Shown here: positions 32,681 through 44,656 of the stretch, piece after piece
Numbering within the stretch: position 1 is the first letter of the stretch
Layout of the letters: each line of letters begins with the position of its first letter
Assembly: GCA_945897825.1 (NCBI GenBank)
Contig: CAMDGX010000021.1
Span: forward strand, 1 to 58,257
DNA from: Asaia bogorensis
GTDB lineage: Bacteria > Pseudomonadota > Alphaproteobacteria > Acetobacterales > Acetobacteraceae
Direction: 5' to 3'
Length of the DNA: 58,257 nucleotides
Program-made: the position numbers and the translations under genes
The notes under the pieces: generated by a model
The model's input: the letters and a program-made list of their open reading frames with translations, nothing else
Database searches by the model: none
Told to the model about the DNA's origin: nothing

Positions 32681-33612
32681 TTCTCGCCTCCCCCGCCAGG
32701 TCCGGTGGCGGAGTTCATGGTGCTGGGAAGGCGGCGGGCCATGCCGAGCGATGAACGGACGACGACGGGCGCCGCCTCGGCGGGCGGCGGGGGAGCCGCG
32801 GTGGCGGCGCGCGGCGCCGGGTTGGGCGACCGCGGAACAGATACGGCACCGGCCGATGGGGTGGCGGCAGGCATTGGCGTGCTGCGCAGCCCGACCGGGG
32901 TGATCGGTGATGGGGCCGACGCGGGGGGCTGCGCCTGTGCCTGTGCCGGCGCAGGGGCGGGCGGCGGGGCCGGGCGAGCGGCCTGCGGCGTCGCTTGTGC
33001 GGTCGAGCCCGGCAGGGCAAGCGGGGTGGGCGCGCGCGGGGCGGCCGCCACGGATGGCGTGGCGGGGGGTGTCGCCATGGTGGTGGCGCGCGCCGGAGGT
33101 GCCGCGGCGGCGGGCGGGGCCGGAGCGGGGCGCGGAACTGCTGCCGTTACCGTGGGGGCCGCCACGGGCACTCCCCCGGGGGCGATTGCGGGGGCCGTCG
33201 CCGGGGCAGGGCGTTCGACGATCCGTGGCTCGGGCGCGCGCGGGCCGGCTACCGGAACCTTCGGCTCGGGGCGGATGACAGCGGCGGGGATCTCCGGCTC
33301 CGGCGGTGGCTCCGGCGGCGCGAGGCCGACCGGCGGCAGGCGGCGCTCCAGCTCCGCCAGGGTGGTGAACTGGCCCGGCTGGGTGGATTTCAGCTGCAGG
33401 TGCTGGTCGACCAATTCCTGCAGGCGGATCGGGTCGTTCAGCAGGGCGTAGTCGGCGCGCAGCAGGCCGGCGCGCGCCCTCGTTTCGTCGGCGGCGCGCA
33501 GCGTGGCGTGGATCTCGCGGTCCAGCATCTGGGCGGTGTATTTGACGCGATAAAGATACAGCCCGGACCCGATGGCCAGCAGCATGCAGAGCAGGGAGAT
33601 CGGACGCATCAT
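32677..33612 (-). CDS. ftsL: FtsL-like division protein with long Pro/Ala tail
   Basis: A 311-residue protein at the ftsL position. Residues 6-23 form one membrane helix and 26-75 an FtsL-type coiled coil ([32 protein letters not shown]). From about residue 93 to the end the protein is almost pure Pro/Ala/Val/Thr. Typical FtsL is near 100-130 residues, so two thirds is an extension, predicted periplasmic. FtsL links FtsB, FtsQ and FtsWI. The start overlaps the rsmH stop (ATGATG). The assignment rests on position and the N-terminal part. Confidence 0.85.
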   Translation of the reverse strand: MMRPISLLCMLLAIGSGLYLYRVKYTAQMLDREIHATLRAADETRARAGLLRADYALLNDPIRLQELVDQHLQLKSTQPGQFTTLAELERRLPPVGLAPPEPPPEPEIPAAVIRPEPKVPVAGPRAPEPRIVERPAPATAPAIAPGGVPVAAPTVTAAVPRPAPAPPAAAAPPARATTMATPPATPSVAAAPRAPTPLALPGSTAQATPQAARPAPPPAPAPAQAQAQPPASAPSPITPVGLRSTPMPAATPSAGAVSVPRSPNPAPRAATAAPPPPAEAAPVVVRSSLGMARRLPSTMNSATGPGGGGEN

Positions 33613-34562
33613 GGCGCTGCCTCCTGCATCGGGCGTGCCGGCAGCCGCTCCATGGCGCGCAGGCGGGCGCTGCGGGCGCGTGCATTGGCGCCGGTCTCGG
33701 CATCGCCGGGCTTGCCGGCGCCGTGGGCGAGCAGGCGGAACATGGCGTTGGGGCGGGACAGCAGGCCGGCAGGGTCGTGGCGGGACGGGGCGGGGGTGCG
33801 GCCGGTCGCGTCGGCCATGAAGCGCTTGACCAGCCGGTCCTCGAGCGAATGGAACGATACGACGACCAGCCGTCCGCCGGGGGCCAGCAGGCCGGCCGCG
33901 TGGCCCAGCGCGCGCTCGATCTGGCCAAGCTCGTCATTCACGCGGATGCGCAGGGCCTGGAAGCTTCGGGTCGCCGGATGATGTCCGGAGCGGTCCGGCG
34001 GCAGCACGGCGCGGATGACCGAGGCCAGGCGGCCGGTGGTGGTGATCGGCGCCTCGGCGCGCGCGGCGACGATCGCCTTGGCGATGCGGCGCGAGGCGCG
34101 CTCCTCGCCCAGTTCGTACAGCGTGTCGGCCAGCGCGGCTTCCGGCAGCGTGTTGACCAGGTCCGCGGCGCTGGGGCCGGTGCGGGCCATGCGCATGTCG
34201 AGCGGGCCGTCGTGGCGGAAGGAGAAGCCGCGGGCGGGGTCGTCCAGCTGGAACGAGGAAACGCCGAGGTCGAAGACGATCCCGTCCAGCGCCACGACGC
34301 CGTGGGCGGCGAGGAGGTCGACCATGTCGGCGAACGCGCCATGCAGCAGGTGCAGGCGGCCGGGATGGCGGGCGGCCAGCGCGGCGCCGCGGGCGATGGC
34401 GTCGGGGTCGCGGTCGATCGCCCATACGGTGCAGGGCGCCGCGTCGAGGATGGCGGCAGTGTAGCCGCCGCCGCCGAAGGTCGCGTCGAGATAGACGCCG
34501 CCATCGCGAGGGGCCAGGGCCGTGAGCACCTCGGCGAGCATCACGGGGATATGGCCGCTCAC
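33609..34562 (-). CDS. rsmH: 16S rRNA (cytosine(1402)-N4)-methyltransferase
   Basis: A 317-residue SAM-dependent methyltransferase (MraW) acting on the ribosomal decoding site. Motif I is [12 protein letters not shown], followed by [20 protein letters not shown] and [16 protein letters not shown]. The start is a GTG at 34562 ([12 protein letters not shown]) that overlaps the mraZ stop as GTGA and has GGGAGG 6 nt upstream. The frame is open further upstream, over mraZ, without family homology. Confidence 0.96.
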   Translation of the reverse strand: MSGHIPVMLAEVLTALAPRDGGVYLDATFGGGGYTAAILDAAPCTVWAIDRDPDAIARGAALAARHPGRLHLLHGAFADMVDLLAAHGVVALDGIVFDLGVSSFQLDDPARGFSFRHDGPLDMRMARTGPSAADLVNTLPEAALADTLYELGEERASRRIAKAIVAARAEAPITTTGRLASVIRAVLPPDRSGHHPATRSFQALRIRVNDELGQIERALGHAAGLLAPGGRLVVVSFHSLEDRLVKRFMADATGRTPAPSRHDPAGLLSRPNAMFRLLAHGAGKPGDAETGANARARSARLRAMERLPARPMQEAAP

Positions 34563-35047
34563 TTGCCGCCTCCCGTCGCCATGGCGACCGGTGGCAGGGT
34601 CATGCGCAGCACCCGGGCACGCTCGCGCGCCTCGGCGATGCGGCGCTGGGCGGCGGCGGGCTCCCAGATCTGGAAATGGCTGCCGGCGCCGACGAAGGTC
34701 ACCTCCTCGCCCAATCCGGCATGGTCGGCCAGCTCGCGCGGCAGCACGATGCGTCCTTCCTTGTCCGGCTCGGCATCGACCGCATCGGAATAGAGGGCGA
34801 GCGCCAGGTCGTCCTCCTCGTCGCTGAATCGCGGCAGTTGCTGGATCTGGCTGCCCTGGGCCTCGAAGGCGGCGGGGTGCCAACCTTCGACACAGGGGTA
34901 TTTGTGGGAAGGCCGCAGCACCACGGCGCCATTGGGGCCGGGTGTTGCGGGGTGGTCACCCTTCAGGACAGCACGGAACGCCGCTGGAATGGACACGCGG
35001 CCCTTTCCGTCCCTGCGTACCGTATGGGTGCCCTTGAACTGGGTCAT
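34559..35047 (-). CDS. mraZ: transcriptional regulator MraZ
   Basis: A 162-residue DNA-binding protein with two AbrB-like repeats: [21 protein letters not shown] (residues 5-25) and [19 protein letters not shown] (about 93-111). MraZ represses its own division operon in E. coli by binding TGGG direct repeats; three such repeats lie 110-135 bp upstream here. It is the first gene of the cluster. A purine-rich AAAAGGA lies upstream of the ATG with long spacing, and GCAGGG sits right beside it. Confidence 0.96.
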   Translation of the reverse strand: MTQFKGTHTVRRDGKGRVSIPAAFRAVLKGDHPATPGPNGAVVLRPSHKYPCVEGWHPAAFEAQGSQIQQLPRFSDEEDDLALALYSDAVDAEPDKEGRIVLPRELADHAGLGEEVTFVGAGSHFQIWEPAAAQRRIAEARERARVLRMTLPPVAMATGGGK

Positions 35048-35158
35048 CCCTGCCTGCGCTGTCCTTTTCGCCCGGGTTCAAATTTTCGCGCGACACCGCT
35101 GGTGCCGGCGCTGCGCGCACGCCTGTGCCGACGGCGCGCAGTATCGCCGCGCGCGCCA

Positions 35159-35183
35159 TGGGTGTCCATGGGAGATTATGGGA
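35159..35183. promoter_or_regulatory. predicted MraZ operator, three TGGG boxes
   Basis: On the plus strand TGGGT, TGGGA and TGGGA start at 35159, 35169 and 35179, exactly 10 bp apart, one helical turn each. This is the TGGGN direct-repeat pattern with 5-nt gaps described for E. coli MraZ. The boxes lie in the leader between the predicted promoter and mraZ. Confidence 0.75.
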
Positions 35184-35232
35184 ATTTGCCCCCCAGAGCC
35201 GGGTTTGGAGGGGCTGAGCGGTATCAACTCGG

Positions 35233-35260
35233 ACGATAGTAGGAGTTTTTTTCTTGTCGA
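35233..35260 (-). promoter_or_regulatory. candidate promoter of the division cluster
   Basis: Read on the minus strand, TCGACA (35260-35255) is followed after 16 bp by TATCGT (35238-35233), one and two mismatches from sigma70 consensus. Transcription would start near 35226 and give a leader of about 180 nt holding the TGGG boxes. The wider region 35048-35421 is the only gene-free stretch over 300 bp; it also holds a DnaA-box match and a hairpin. Confidence 0.35.
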
Positions 35261-35304
35261 TTCAGATATTTAGTTACTTTTCGCGCAACTTGTCCCCAGG
35301 AGGC

Positions 35305-35313
35305 TGTGGATAA
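35305..35313 (-). promoter_or_regulatory. single perfect DnaA-box match
   Basis: TTATCCACA on the minus strand matches the E. coli consensus DnaA box exactly. It lies between rnpB and the predicted mraZ promoter. No further boxes or AT-rich unwinding element are seen, so it is not an origin; it could tie division-gene expression to DnaA or be chance. Confidence 0.4.
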
Positions 35314-35324
35314 GTGGAATCGAT

Positions 35325-35366
35325 GCCGATCCGGCCCTGCTGTGCCACGGCCGGGGGCAGATCGGC
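35325..35366. other. stem-loop between rnpB and mraZ
   Basis: GCCGATC (35325-35331) pairs with GATCGGC (35360-35366), and the inner CGGCC pairs with GGCCG. It lies 56 bp past the rnpB 3' end and could end rnpB transcription, though no U-run follows. Confidence 0.35.
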
Positions 35367-35421
35367 GGCGTCAGCAGGCGCGATTCGAGTCGCGTCGAGT
35401 CAAATGAAATCTGCGACAGAA

Positions 35422-35856
35422 GGTGCCAGACGGCCTGTAAGCCGGGTTCTGTCCGACACCGCCTTGCGACGGCGCCGAGACGGCCATTCCTCTGGGACGC
35501 GCATTGCTGCGCGCCTCACGCGACCAACCCGGGCGACGGGGCGAAAACACCCCTGCGTCAACGATCCCCCGTTTCCGGGGGCGCGTCACGCCGGCCGCCC
35601 CTATTCGGTCTTGCTCCCGGTGGGGTTTGCCCTGCCGCCCCTGTTGCCAGGGGCGCGGTGCGCTCTTGCCGCACCGTTTCACCCTTGCCTGCGGCGGACT
35701 CCCCTCGCGGGGCGGCCGGCGCCGGCGGTTTGTTTTCTGTGGCACTTTCCCTGGGGTCGCCCCCGCCGGCTGTTGGCCGGCACCGTGTTTCCGTGGAGCC
35801 CGGACTTTCCTCCACCGGGGTTCCCCCCGGCAGCGGCCGTCCGGCCGTCTGGCACC
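35422..35856 (-). ncRNA. rnpB: RNase P RNA, class A
   Basis: The catalytic RNA that trims tRNA 5' leaders. The ends pair as helix P1: GGTGCCAGACGGCC at the 5' end (35856-35843) and GGCCGTCTGGCACC at the 3' end (35435-35422). Universally conserved blocks are present on the minus strand: GAGGAAAGTCCGGGCTCC (35812-35795), GGGTGAAACGGTGCGGCAAG, AGAGCGCACC, and ACAGAACCCGGC near the 3' end (35452-35441). Length of about 435 nt is normal for bacteria; the exact ends are set from P1. It begins about 33 nt after the djlA-like stop, so its promoter lies inside that gene or it is cotranscribed and processed. Confidence 0.97.
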
Positions 35857-35888
35857 GGGGAGATGCGCCCGGCGGGGCGCCACGTCAA

Positions 35889-36692
35889 CTACAGGCCGCG
35901 CTCGCGCTTGATCCTGTCCCAGGCGGCGTTGATCCGGGCGACCTTGTCGCTGGCGCGGGCGACGAACTCGGGCGGCACGCCGCGGCTGGCCAGGCTGTCC
36001 GGGTGGTTCTCGCGCATCAGCTGCTTCCACGCGGCGCGCAGCGCATCGTCGGCGATGTCGCGCGGGACGCCGAGCACCTGGTAGGGGTCCTCCTCATCCG
36101 CGGCCGGGCGGCGAATGCCGGCGCGGCCGGAGGCACGGGCCCAGGCATCCGCGCCCAGCCCGAAGCCGCGCCAGACGCCCTCGAGGAACGCCTGTTCGGT
36201 GCCGTTCAGTGGCTTGTCGGCGCGCGCAATGGCGAACAGCGCGGTCAGCACGTCCTCCAGCAGGCCGTGATTGTCGGCAAAGGCCTCGCCCATGTGCAGG
36301 GCGTAGCCCTCGAATCCCTCGGGGCTGTCCCGCGCCTGGTCGAACAGCCGGCCGACATCGCGCGCGGCTTCGGGCGGGGCGCGGAAATGGCGCTTGAACT
36401 CGTCGATCTCGGCCCGGTTGACCCCGCCATCGCACTTGCACAGCTTCGCGGCGATCACCACGACGCCAATGGCGAAAACCTGGTCGCGGCCAAGCCCCGC
36501 CGGGGCGGCGAACAGGGCCGGGCGCGCGCGTCCGGCCGGGCCGAGCAGGCCGCCCACCGCGTTCATCCCGGCGCTGCCGATGCGCCCAAGCCCGCCCGAT
36601 TCCGCGGCGTGGCCGAGCGCCATGCCGGCAACCGCTCCGAACGGGCCGCCCATCGCGAAGCCGGCCACGCTGCCGATGATCTTGCCCCACAC
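35889..36692 (-). CDS. DjlA-like TerB/J-domain co-chaperone
   Basis: About 267 residues. The N-terminal VWGKIIGSVAGFAMGGPFGAVAGMALGH is the glycine-rich hydrophobic segment of DjlA proteins. A TerB-like helical domain follows (FAIGVVVIAAKLCKCDGGVNRAEIDEF), and the C-terminal J domain (DPYQVLGVPRDIADDALRAAW) carries the HPD motif in RENHPDSL, which stimulates DnaK. The start is taken as the GTG at 36692, where family homology begins; a GTG at 36731 would add 13 residues. It converges with nothing and leads into rnpB on the same strand. Confidence 0.87.
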   Translation of the reverse strand: MWGKIIGSVAGFAMGGPFGAVAGMALGHAAESGGLGRIGSAGMNAVGGLLGPAGRARPALFAAPAGLGRDQVFAIGVVVIAAKLCKCDGGVNRAEIDEFKRHFRAPPEAARDVGRLFDQARDSPEGFEGYALHMGEAFADNHGLLEDVLTALFAIARADKPLNGTEQAFLEGVWRGFGLGADAWARASGRAGIRRPAADEEDPYQVLGVPRDIADDALRAAWKQLMRENHPDSLASRGVPPEFVARASDKVARINAAWDRIKRERGL

Positions 36693-36797
36693 GACGCTGC
36701 ACCCGATCCTGAGCCAAGCCGGGAGTAGCACGGAGCGGTGAACAACCGCAAAACACGCGCGGCGGCGGGAATCGTCGCCGGGGCTGCGCGGCGCATC

Positions 36798-36834
36798 TTG
36801 GCCGGGCTGTCCGGGGTCTGTATAAGCCCCGGAC
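36798..36834 (+). promoter_or_regulatory. candidate promoter with overlapping palindrome
   Basis: TTGGCC (36798-36803), 17 bp, then TATAAG (36821-36826) forms a sigma70-like promoter pointing at the oxoprolinase gene. A perfect inverted repeat, GTCCGGGG (36809-36816) and CCCCGGAC (36827-36834), brackets the -10 box. This looks like an operator, although as RNA it could also be a hairpin. Confidence 0.45.
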
Positions 36835-36926
36835 TAACTGATTGAAAAATCTCGACACGCCCAGCTGCCCCGGTTGTCCTCTTCGCCGGCGGCCGCAAAC
36901 GTGCCGGGCAAGGAGTGTTCGGCTTC

Positions 36927-40517
<3,591 letters not shown>

Positions 40518-40523
40518 CCGCCG

Positions 40524-43439
40524 ATGACCGCCCTGCGCCACATTTCCAGCGGGCTTGTGGCGCTGCTCGTGCTGATGCTGGGCGGCGCCTGGTTGGTGCC
40601 GTCGTGGCTGGATTGGAGCCGCTACCGCGACGATGTGGCCGCCCTGGCGTCCGACGTCCTGGGCCAAGCGGTGCGCATCGACGGCGCCATCACCCTGCGC
40701 ATCCTGCCGCAGCCGCTGCTGGTCGCCGAGCGGATCTCCGTGGCGGACGGCGCAGCGAGCGATGGCGCAGGTGGCGGCACGGCCATCACCGCGGACCAGC
40801 TGCGGCTGCGCGTGGCCCTGGCACCGCTGCTCGCCGGGCGCGTCGATGCCCGGGAACTGGTCCTGCGCGGCGCCGATATCCGTCTCCCCTGGCCGCTCGA
40901 CCCCGCCGCATTGGCGCTGCGCACTCCTTCATGGCTCTCGGCGCTGTCGGCGCGGATCGAGGGCGGCCGGCTGCGGGTCGGCGAGGTGGTGGTGACCGGG
41001 CTCGAAGCCACGCTGGCGACCAGCGACGTCTCCGGCAGCTTTTTCAGCGCGGGGCGGGCGCACGGCGGCGGGCGCGACTGGGTCTTCACCGCGCGGGTCA
41101 GCCGGCCGGGCGGCGACGGGGCCGTCGGGCTGGACATGACCCTGGACGGGCAGGGGACGGCGCAGGGCCTGGGGGTGGTCGTCTCCGGCCAGATGCAGCC
41201 GGATGGCACCTTGCTGGGCCGGATCGCGCTGCGTGGGCCGGACCTGTCGCAGCTTCTCCCCGCGCCGCCCGTCGCGTTCCGTGCCGAGGGGCGTCTGACC
41301 TCGGGCGGGGGCCTGGTCGCGGCAGACGAGATGACGGGCGAGCTGGCCGGCGCGCCGGTGCAGGGCGCGGTGGCGCTGCGCCTGACGCCGCACGTGCGGC
41401 TGGACGTGGCCGTCACCGCAAGCCGCATGGACCTGGATGCCTGGCTGCCGGCGCTGCTGAAAGGAGCCGAAAGCGGCGGTTTCGCGCGCCTGCCGGTGGG
41501 GATCGACCTGTCCGCCGAGGCCGCGCCGCTGGCCGGCGGCACCTTGCGCGGCGTGCGCGGTGCCTTCGACATCGAGGCGGGGACGGTGCAGGTGCGCGAG
41601 GCCCGCGCGGTGTTGCCCGGCGATGCGGTGCTGCGCCTCGCAGGCGAGGCCGCGGGGGCGGGGCCGAATGGCCGGCTGCGCTTCGAGGGCGATGCGCGCC
41701 TGTCCGCGCCGTCGCTGCGCACCACGCTCGCCTGGGCCGGCGCCGCCGGTCTCGGCCCGGTCGACACGCTGCCGCCGCAGGTGCTGCGCCGCGCCGACCT
41801 CGCCGCCCGCGTCGTGCTGGAGGCCGGGCTGGTGAGCCTGCTGGATACGGTGGGCGAGGTCGACGGCGCCGAGCTGGCCGCGAACCTCTCGTGGCGCCCG
41901 GGCGTGCGCCCGCAGCTGAAGGCCGCCGTCGTGCTCGACCGGCTCGACCTGGGCGCCTGGCTGCCCGCCGCATGGCCCGGCCTGGGCGCCGCAGCTGCAG
42001 GGTTCGGGGCCTTGTCGCTCGACCTCCAACTGGAGGCGGCGCGCGCGTCGTGGCACGGCTGGGACCTGGAGTCGCTGGGGCTGGACCTCGCCGCCGAGCC
42101 AGGGCGCACCGTGCTGCGGCGGCTGGCGGTGCAGGGGATGGGGGCGACGGTCTCGGCCTCCGGCACGCTGCTGGAAAGCGGACGGCTTGCCGAGGCGAAG
42201 GCCGAGCTGCGGTCCGAGCGGGCGGAGGGGCTGTCCGGGTTGTTGACGCCGATGCTGGCCGCCGGCCCCGCCGCGCGCCTTGCACCACTGCTGCGGGGCG
42301 GGGTGCTGGTGCAGGTGCAGGGTGGCGGGGCGCCGGACGCGCTGGGCCTGCGCATCGCCGCCAGCCTGGGCGACCTGCGCGTGGAGGCGACCCCCACGCT
42401 CGATATTCCGGGCGGGCGCTGGGCCGGTACCCTGTCGCTGCGCCATCCCGGCGCGCCCCGCCTCGCCGAGACCCTGGGGATGGCCGGTGCGCCAGGATGG
42501 CTGGGGGATGGATCGTTCGGCCTCGTGGCGAACCTCGCGGTCGGCCCGGACCGCATCGCCGCCGAGCCGTTCGATCTTGCCGCCGGCGGGCTGCGGGCGA
42601 AAGGAGCGCTGCGGTTGGACCGGCGCGCGGTGCCGCGGCTGACCGGACGGATCGAGGCGGAATCCCTGCCGCTGCCGCTGCCCTTTCCGCGCAGCCCGGA
42701 TCCGCTGCCTCTGGAACTGCTGGCCGGATGGGAGGCCGCGCTCACGATTGCGGCGGCGCAGGTGCTCGTCGCCCAGGAGCCGTTGCTGGACGACATGCGG
42801 GCGAGCGTGAACCTTGCCCAGGGCGTGCTGCGCATCGACGCGCTGACCGCGAAGCGCGCCGGTGGCGCCGTGGCGGCTGCGCTGACGTTCGACACCGCGT
42901 CCCGTCCGCCGGCGCTGGCGTTGCAGGCAACCCTGGCCGGCGCGATGGTAACCGGGCCGATATTCGACCTGCCGGTGGATATCGCCGGCGGCACGCTCGA
43001 TGCCTCGGTCCGGCTGACGGCCGCCGGGTTCTCGCCGGGCGGGCTGCTGGCCAGCCTGGACGGCGCGTTCAGCCTCTCCGGGCGCGACGGGGTGCTGTCC
43101 GGCATCGATGTCGCGCGCATGGGCCCGCTTCTGGAGGAGGCCGCCTTGCGCGCGGCGCTGTCCGGCGGCGCCACGTCGTTCGAGCGTCTGGCCGTGGAGG
43201 GCGCCATCGACCGCGGCGGCATCACCCTGGCCCGTGCGGCGATCGCGGGCCCGGCCGGAACGGTCGCGCTGTCCGGCACGATCGACCTGACGCGCGCGCT
43301 GCTGGGATTGCGCCTCGCGGTGGTGCCGGCGGTGCCGGATGCGCCCGAGATCGGCTTGCGGATCAACGGACCGGCGGATGCCGCGGTGCGGGTGCCGGAA
43401 CTGGCCGGCGCGGTGCGCTGGCGCTCGGAGCGGCCGTAG
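40524..43439 (+). CDS. AsmA family protein
   Basis: A 971-residue envelope protein. A membrane anchor at about 7-28 (SGLVALLVLMLGGAWLV) is followed by WLDWSRYRDDVAALASDVLGQAVRIDG, typical of the AsmA N-terminus, and a long repetitive beta region. The C-terminal AsmA domain includes DGAFSLSGRDGVLSGIDVARMGP. AsmA-like proteins are thought to bridge the periplasm and move phospholipids to the outer membrane. It starts 6 bp after the oxoprolinase stop. Its own stop is only 4 bp from the stop of the convergent ilvA gene. Confidence 0.9.
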   Translation: MTALRHISSGLVALLVLMLGGAWLVPSWLDWSRYRDDVAALASDVLGQAVRIDGAITLRILPQPLLVAERISVADGAASDGAGGGTAITADQLRLRVALAPLLAGRVDARELVLRGADIRLPWPLDPAALALRTPSWLSALSARIEGGRLRVGEVVVTGLEATLATSDVSGSFFSAGRAHGGGRDWVFTARVSRPGGDGAVGLDMTLDGQGTAQGLGVVVSGQMQPDGTLLGRIALRGPDLSQLLPAPPVAFRAEGRLTSGGGLVAADEMTGELAGAPVQGAVALRLTPHVRLDVAVTASRMDLDAWLPALLKGAESGGFARLPVGIDLSAEAAPLAGGTLRGVRGAFDIEAGTVQVREARAVLPGDAVLRLAGEAAGAGPNGRLRFEGDARLSAPSLRTTLAWAGAAGLGPVDTLPPQVLRRADLAARVVLEAGLVSLLDTVGEVDGAELAANLSWRPGVRPQLKAAVVLDRLDLGAWLPAAWPGLGAAAAGFGALSLDLQLEAARASWHGWDLESLGLDLAAEPGRTVLRRLAVQGMGATVSASGTLLESGRLAEAKAELRSERAEGLSGLLTPMLAAGPAARLAPLLRGGVLVQVQGGGAPDALGLRIAASLGDLRVEATPTLDIPGGRWAGTLSLRHPGAPRLAETLGMAGAPGWLGDGSFGLVANLAVGPDRIAAEPFDLAAGGLRAKGALRLDRRAVPRLTGRIEAESLPLPLPFPRSPDPLPLELLAGWEAALTIAAAQVLVAQEPLLDDMRASVNLAQGVLRIDALTAKRAGGAVAAALTFDTASRPPALALQATLAGAMVTGPIFDLPVDIAGGTLDASVRLTAAGFSPGGLLASLDGAFSLSGRDGVLSGIDVARMGPLLEEAALRAALSGGATSFERLAVEGAIDRGGITLARAAIAGPAGTVALSGTIDLTRALLGLRLAVVPAVPDAPEIGLRINGPADAAVRVPELAGAVRWRSERP

Positions 43440-43443
43440 CGCC

Positions 43444-44646
43444 TCAGATCCGGCGTATCGTGTAGATCTGCTCCAGCGAGCGCACGATGGCCGCCCCGTG
43501 CTCCGGGTCGCGCGCCTCGAACATCACCTCCAGCTGCGCCGCCTGCACGCTGGGCGAGGCGAACAGGCGATGGTGCGACACGTCGATGATGTTGCCGCCG
43601 GCGGTGCCGATGCGCCCGGCGATGTCGGCCAGCACGCCGGGGCGGTCGGGGATCTCCAGCACCAGGCGCACCAGCCGCCCGTCGCGCAGCAGGTTGCGCA
43701 GCAGCACGTTGGCCAGGATACGCGGATCGATGTTGCCGCCGCAGATCGCCACGCCGACCTTCCTGCCGGCGAAACGGTCCGGCATGGCCAGCAGCGCTGC
43801 CACGCCCGCAGCACCCGCGCCTTCGGCCACCACCTTGGCCCCTTCGGCGAGCAGCGCGATGGCCTCCTCCACCGCACGCTCCGGCACCACGACCACGTCG
43901 GCGACATGGGCGCGGATATGGCGCAGCGGGATTTCGCCGATGTCGCGCACCGCAATGCCTTCGGCGATGGTCGCCCCCCCGACCGAGACCGGCTGACCGG
44001 CCAACCGCTGCGCCAGGGCGGCATAGGCCGCGACCTCCACGCCGATCACCTCGATGCCCGGCTTGAGGCCGGCGGCCGCCACCGCGCACCCGGCCAGCAG
44101 CCCGCCGCCACCGACCGGAATCACCAGCATGTCCAGATCGGGTGCGTCTTCCAGCAACTCGAGCGCCAACGTCCCCTGGCCGGCCATCACGGCGGGATCG
44201 TCATAGGGATGGACGAACACCAATCCCTCGCTGGCGGCCAGCGCGTGGGCGTGCTCCGCGGCCTCGGCCAGCGTATCGCCGTGCAACACCACGCGCGCGC
44301 CCCAGCCGGCAGTGCGCGTCACCTTGGTGGCCGGGGTGTGCCTCGGCATCACGATCACCGCGGCAACGCCGAGCAGGCTGGCATGGCGCGCCACCGCCTG
44401 GGCATGGTTGCCGGCCGACATGGCGATCACGCCCGCCCGTCGCTCGGCCTCGCTCAGAAGGGCGAGGCGGTTGGCAGCGCCGCGCTCCTTGAATGCGCCG
44501 GTCGCCTGCAGGTTGTCGAGCTTCAGCACCACCTGCGCCCCGGTTGCCCGCGAGATCGCATCGCTGGCAAGCGCCGGTGTGCGGATCACACGGCCATGGA
44601 TGCGCGCGGCGGCGGCCCGCACATCGGCCAGGCTGATCATCGGCAT
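43444..44646 (-). CDS. ilvA: threonine ammonia-lyase (threonine dehydratase)
   Basis: A 400-residue fold-type II PLP enzyme that converts threonine to 2-oxobutanoate and ammonia. The PLP lysine is K53 in ATGAFKERGAANRL, and the phosphate-binding loop is PVGGGGLLAG. One C-terminal ACT domain (VRLVLEIPDRPGVLADIAG) suggests allosteric control. The start is taken as the ATG at 44646 (MPMISL), 10 bp after greA; upstream frame extension overlaps greA. The single ACT domain also fits catabolic types, so isoleucine biosynthesis is probable but not certain. Confidence 0.9.
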   Translation of the reverse strand: MPMISLADVRAAAARIHGRVIRTPALASDAISRATGAQVVLKLDNLQATGAFKERGAANRLALLSEAERRAGVIAMSAGNHAQAVARHASLLGVAAVIVMPRHTPATKVTRTAGWGARVVLHGDTLAEAAEHAHALAASEGLVFVHPYDDPAVMAGQGTLALELLEDAPDLDMLVIPVGGGGLLAGCAVAAAGLKPGIEVIGVEVAAYAALAQRLAGQPVSVGGATIAEGIAVRDIGEIPLRHIRAHVADVVVVPERAVEEAIALLAEGAKVVAEGAGAAGVAALLAMPDRFAGRKVGVAICGGNIDPRILANVLLRNLLRDGRLVRLVLEIPDRPGVLADIAGRIGTAGGNIIDVSHHRLFASPSVQAAQLEVMFEARDPEHGAAIVRSLEQIYTIRRI

Positions 44647-44656
44647 GGTGTGGCGA

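Noticed and set aside
33613-33937. Extension of the ftsI frame upstream through ftsL and into rsmH
   Set aside because: The frame is only open by chance. The TTG at 32680 with a strong ribosome-binding site and a stop overlap fits the operon.
35305-35313. A replication origin near rnpB and mraZ
   Set aside because: There is only one DnaA box, no AT-rich unwinding region and no origin-linked genes.
35422-35856. Small protein frames in the rnpB region
   Set aside because: The conserved RNase P RNA blocks and the perfect P1 pairing explain the sequence.
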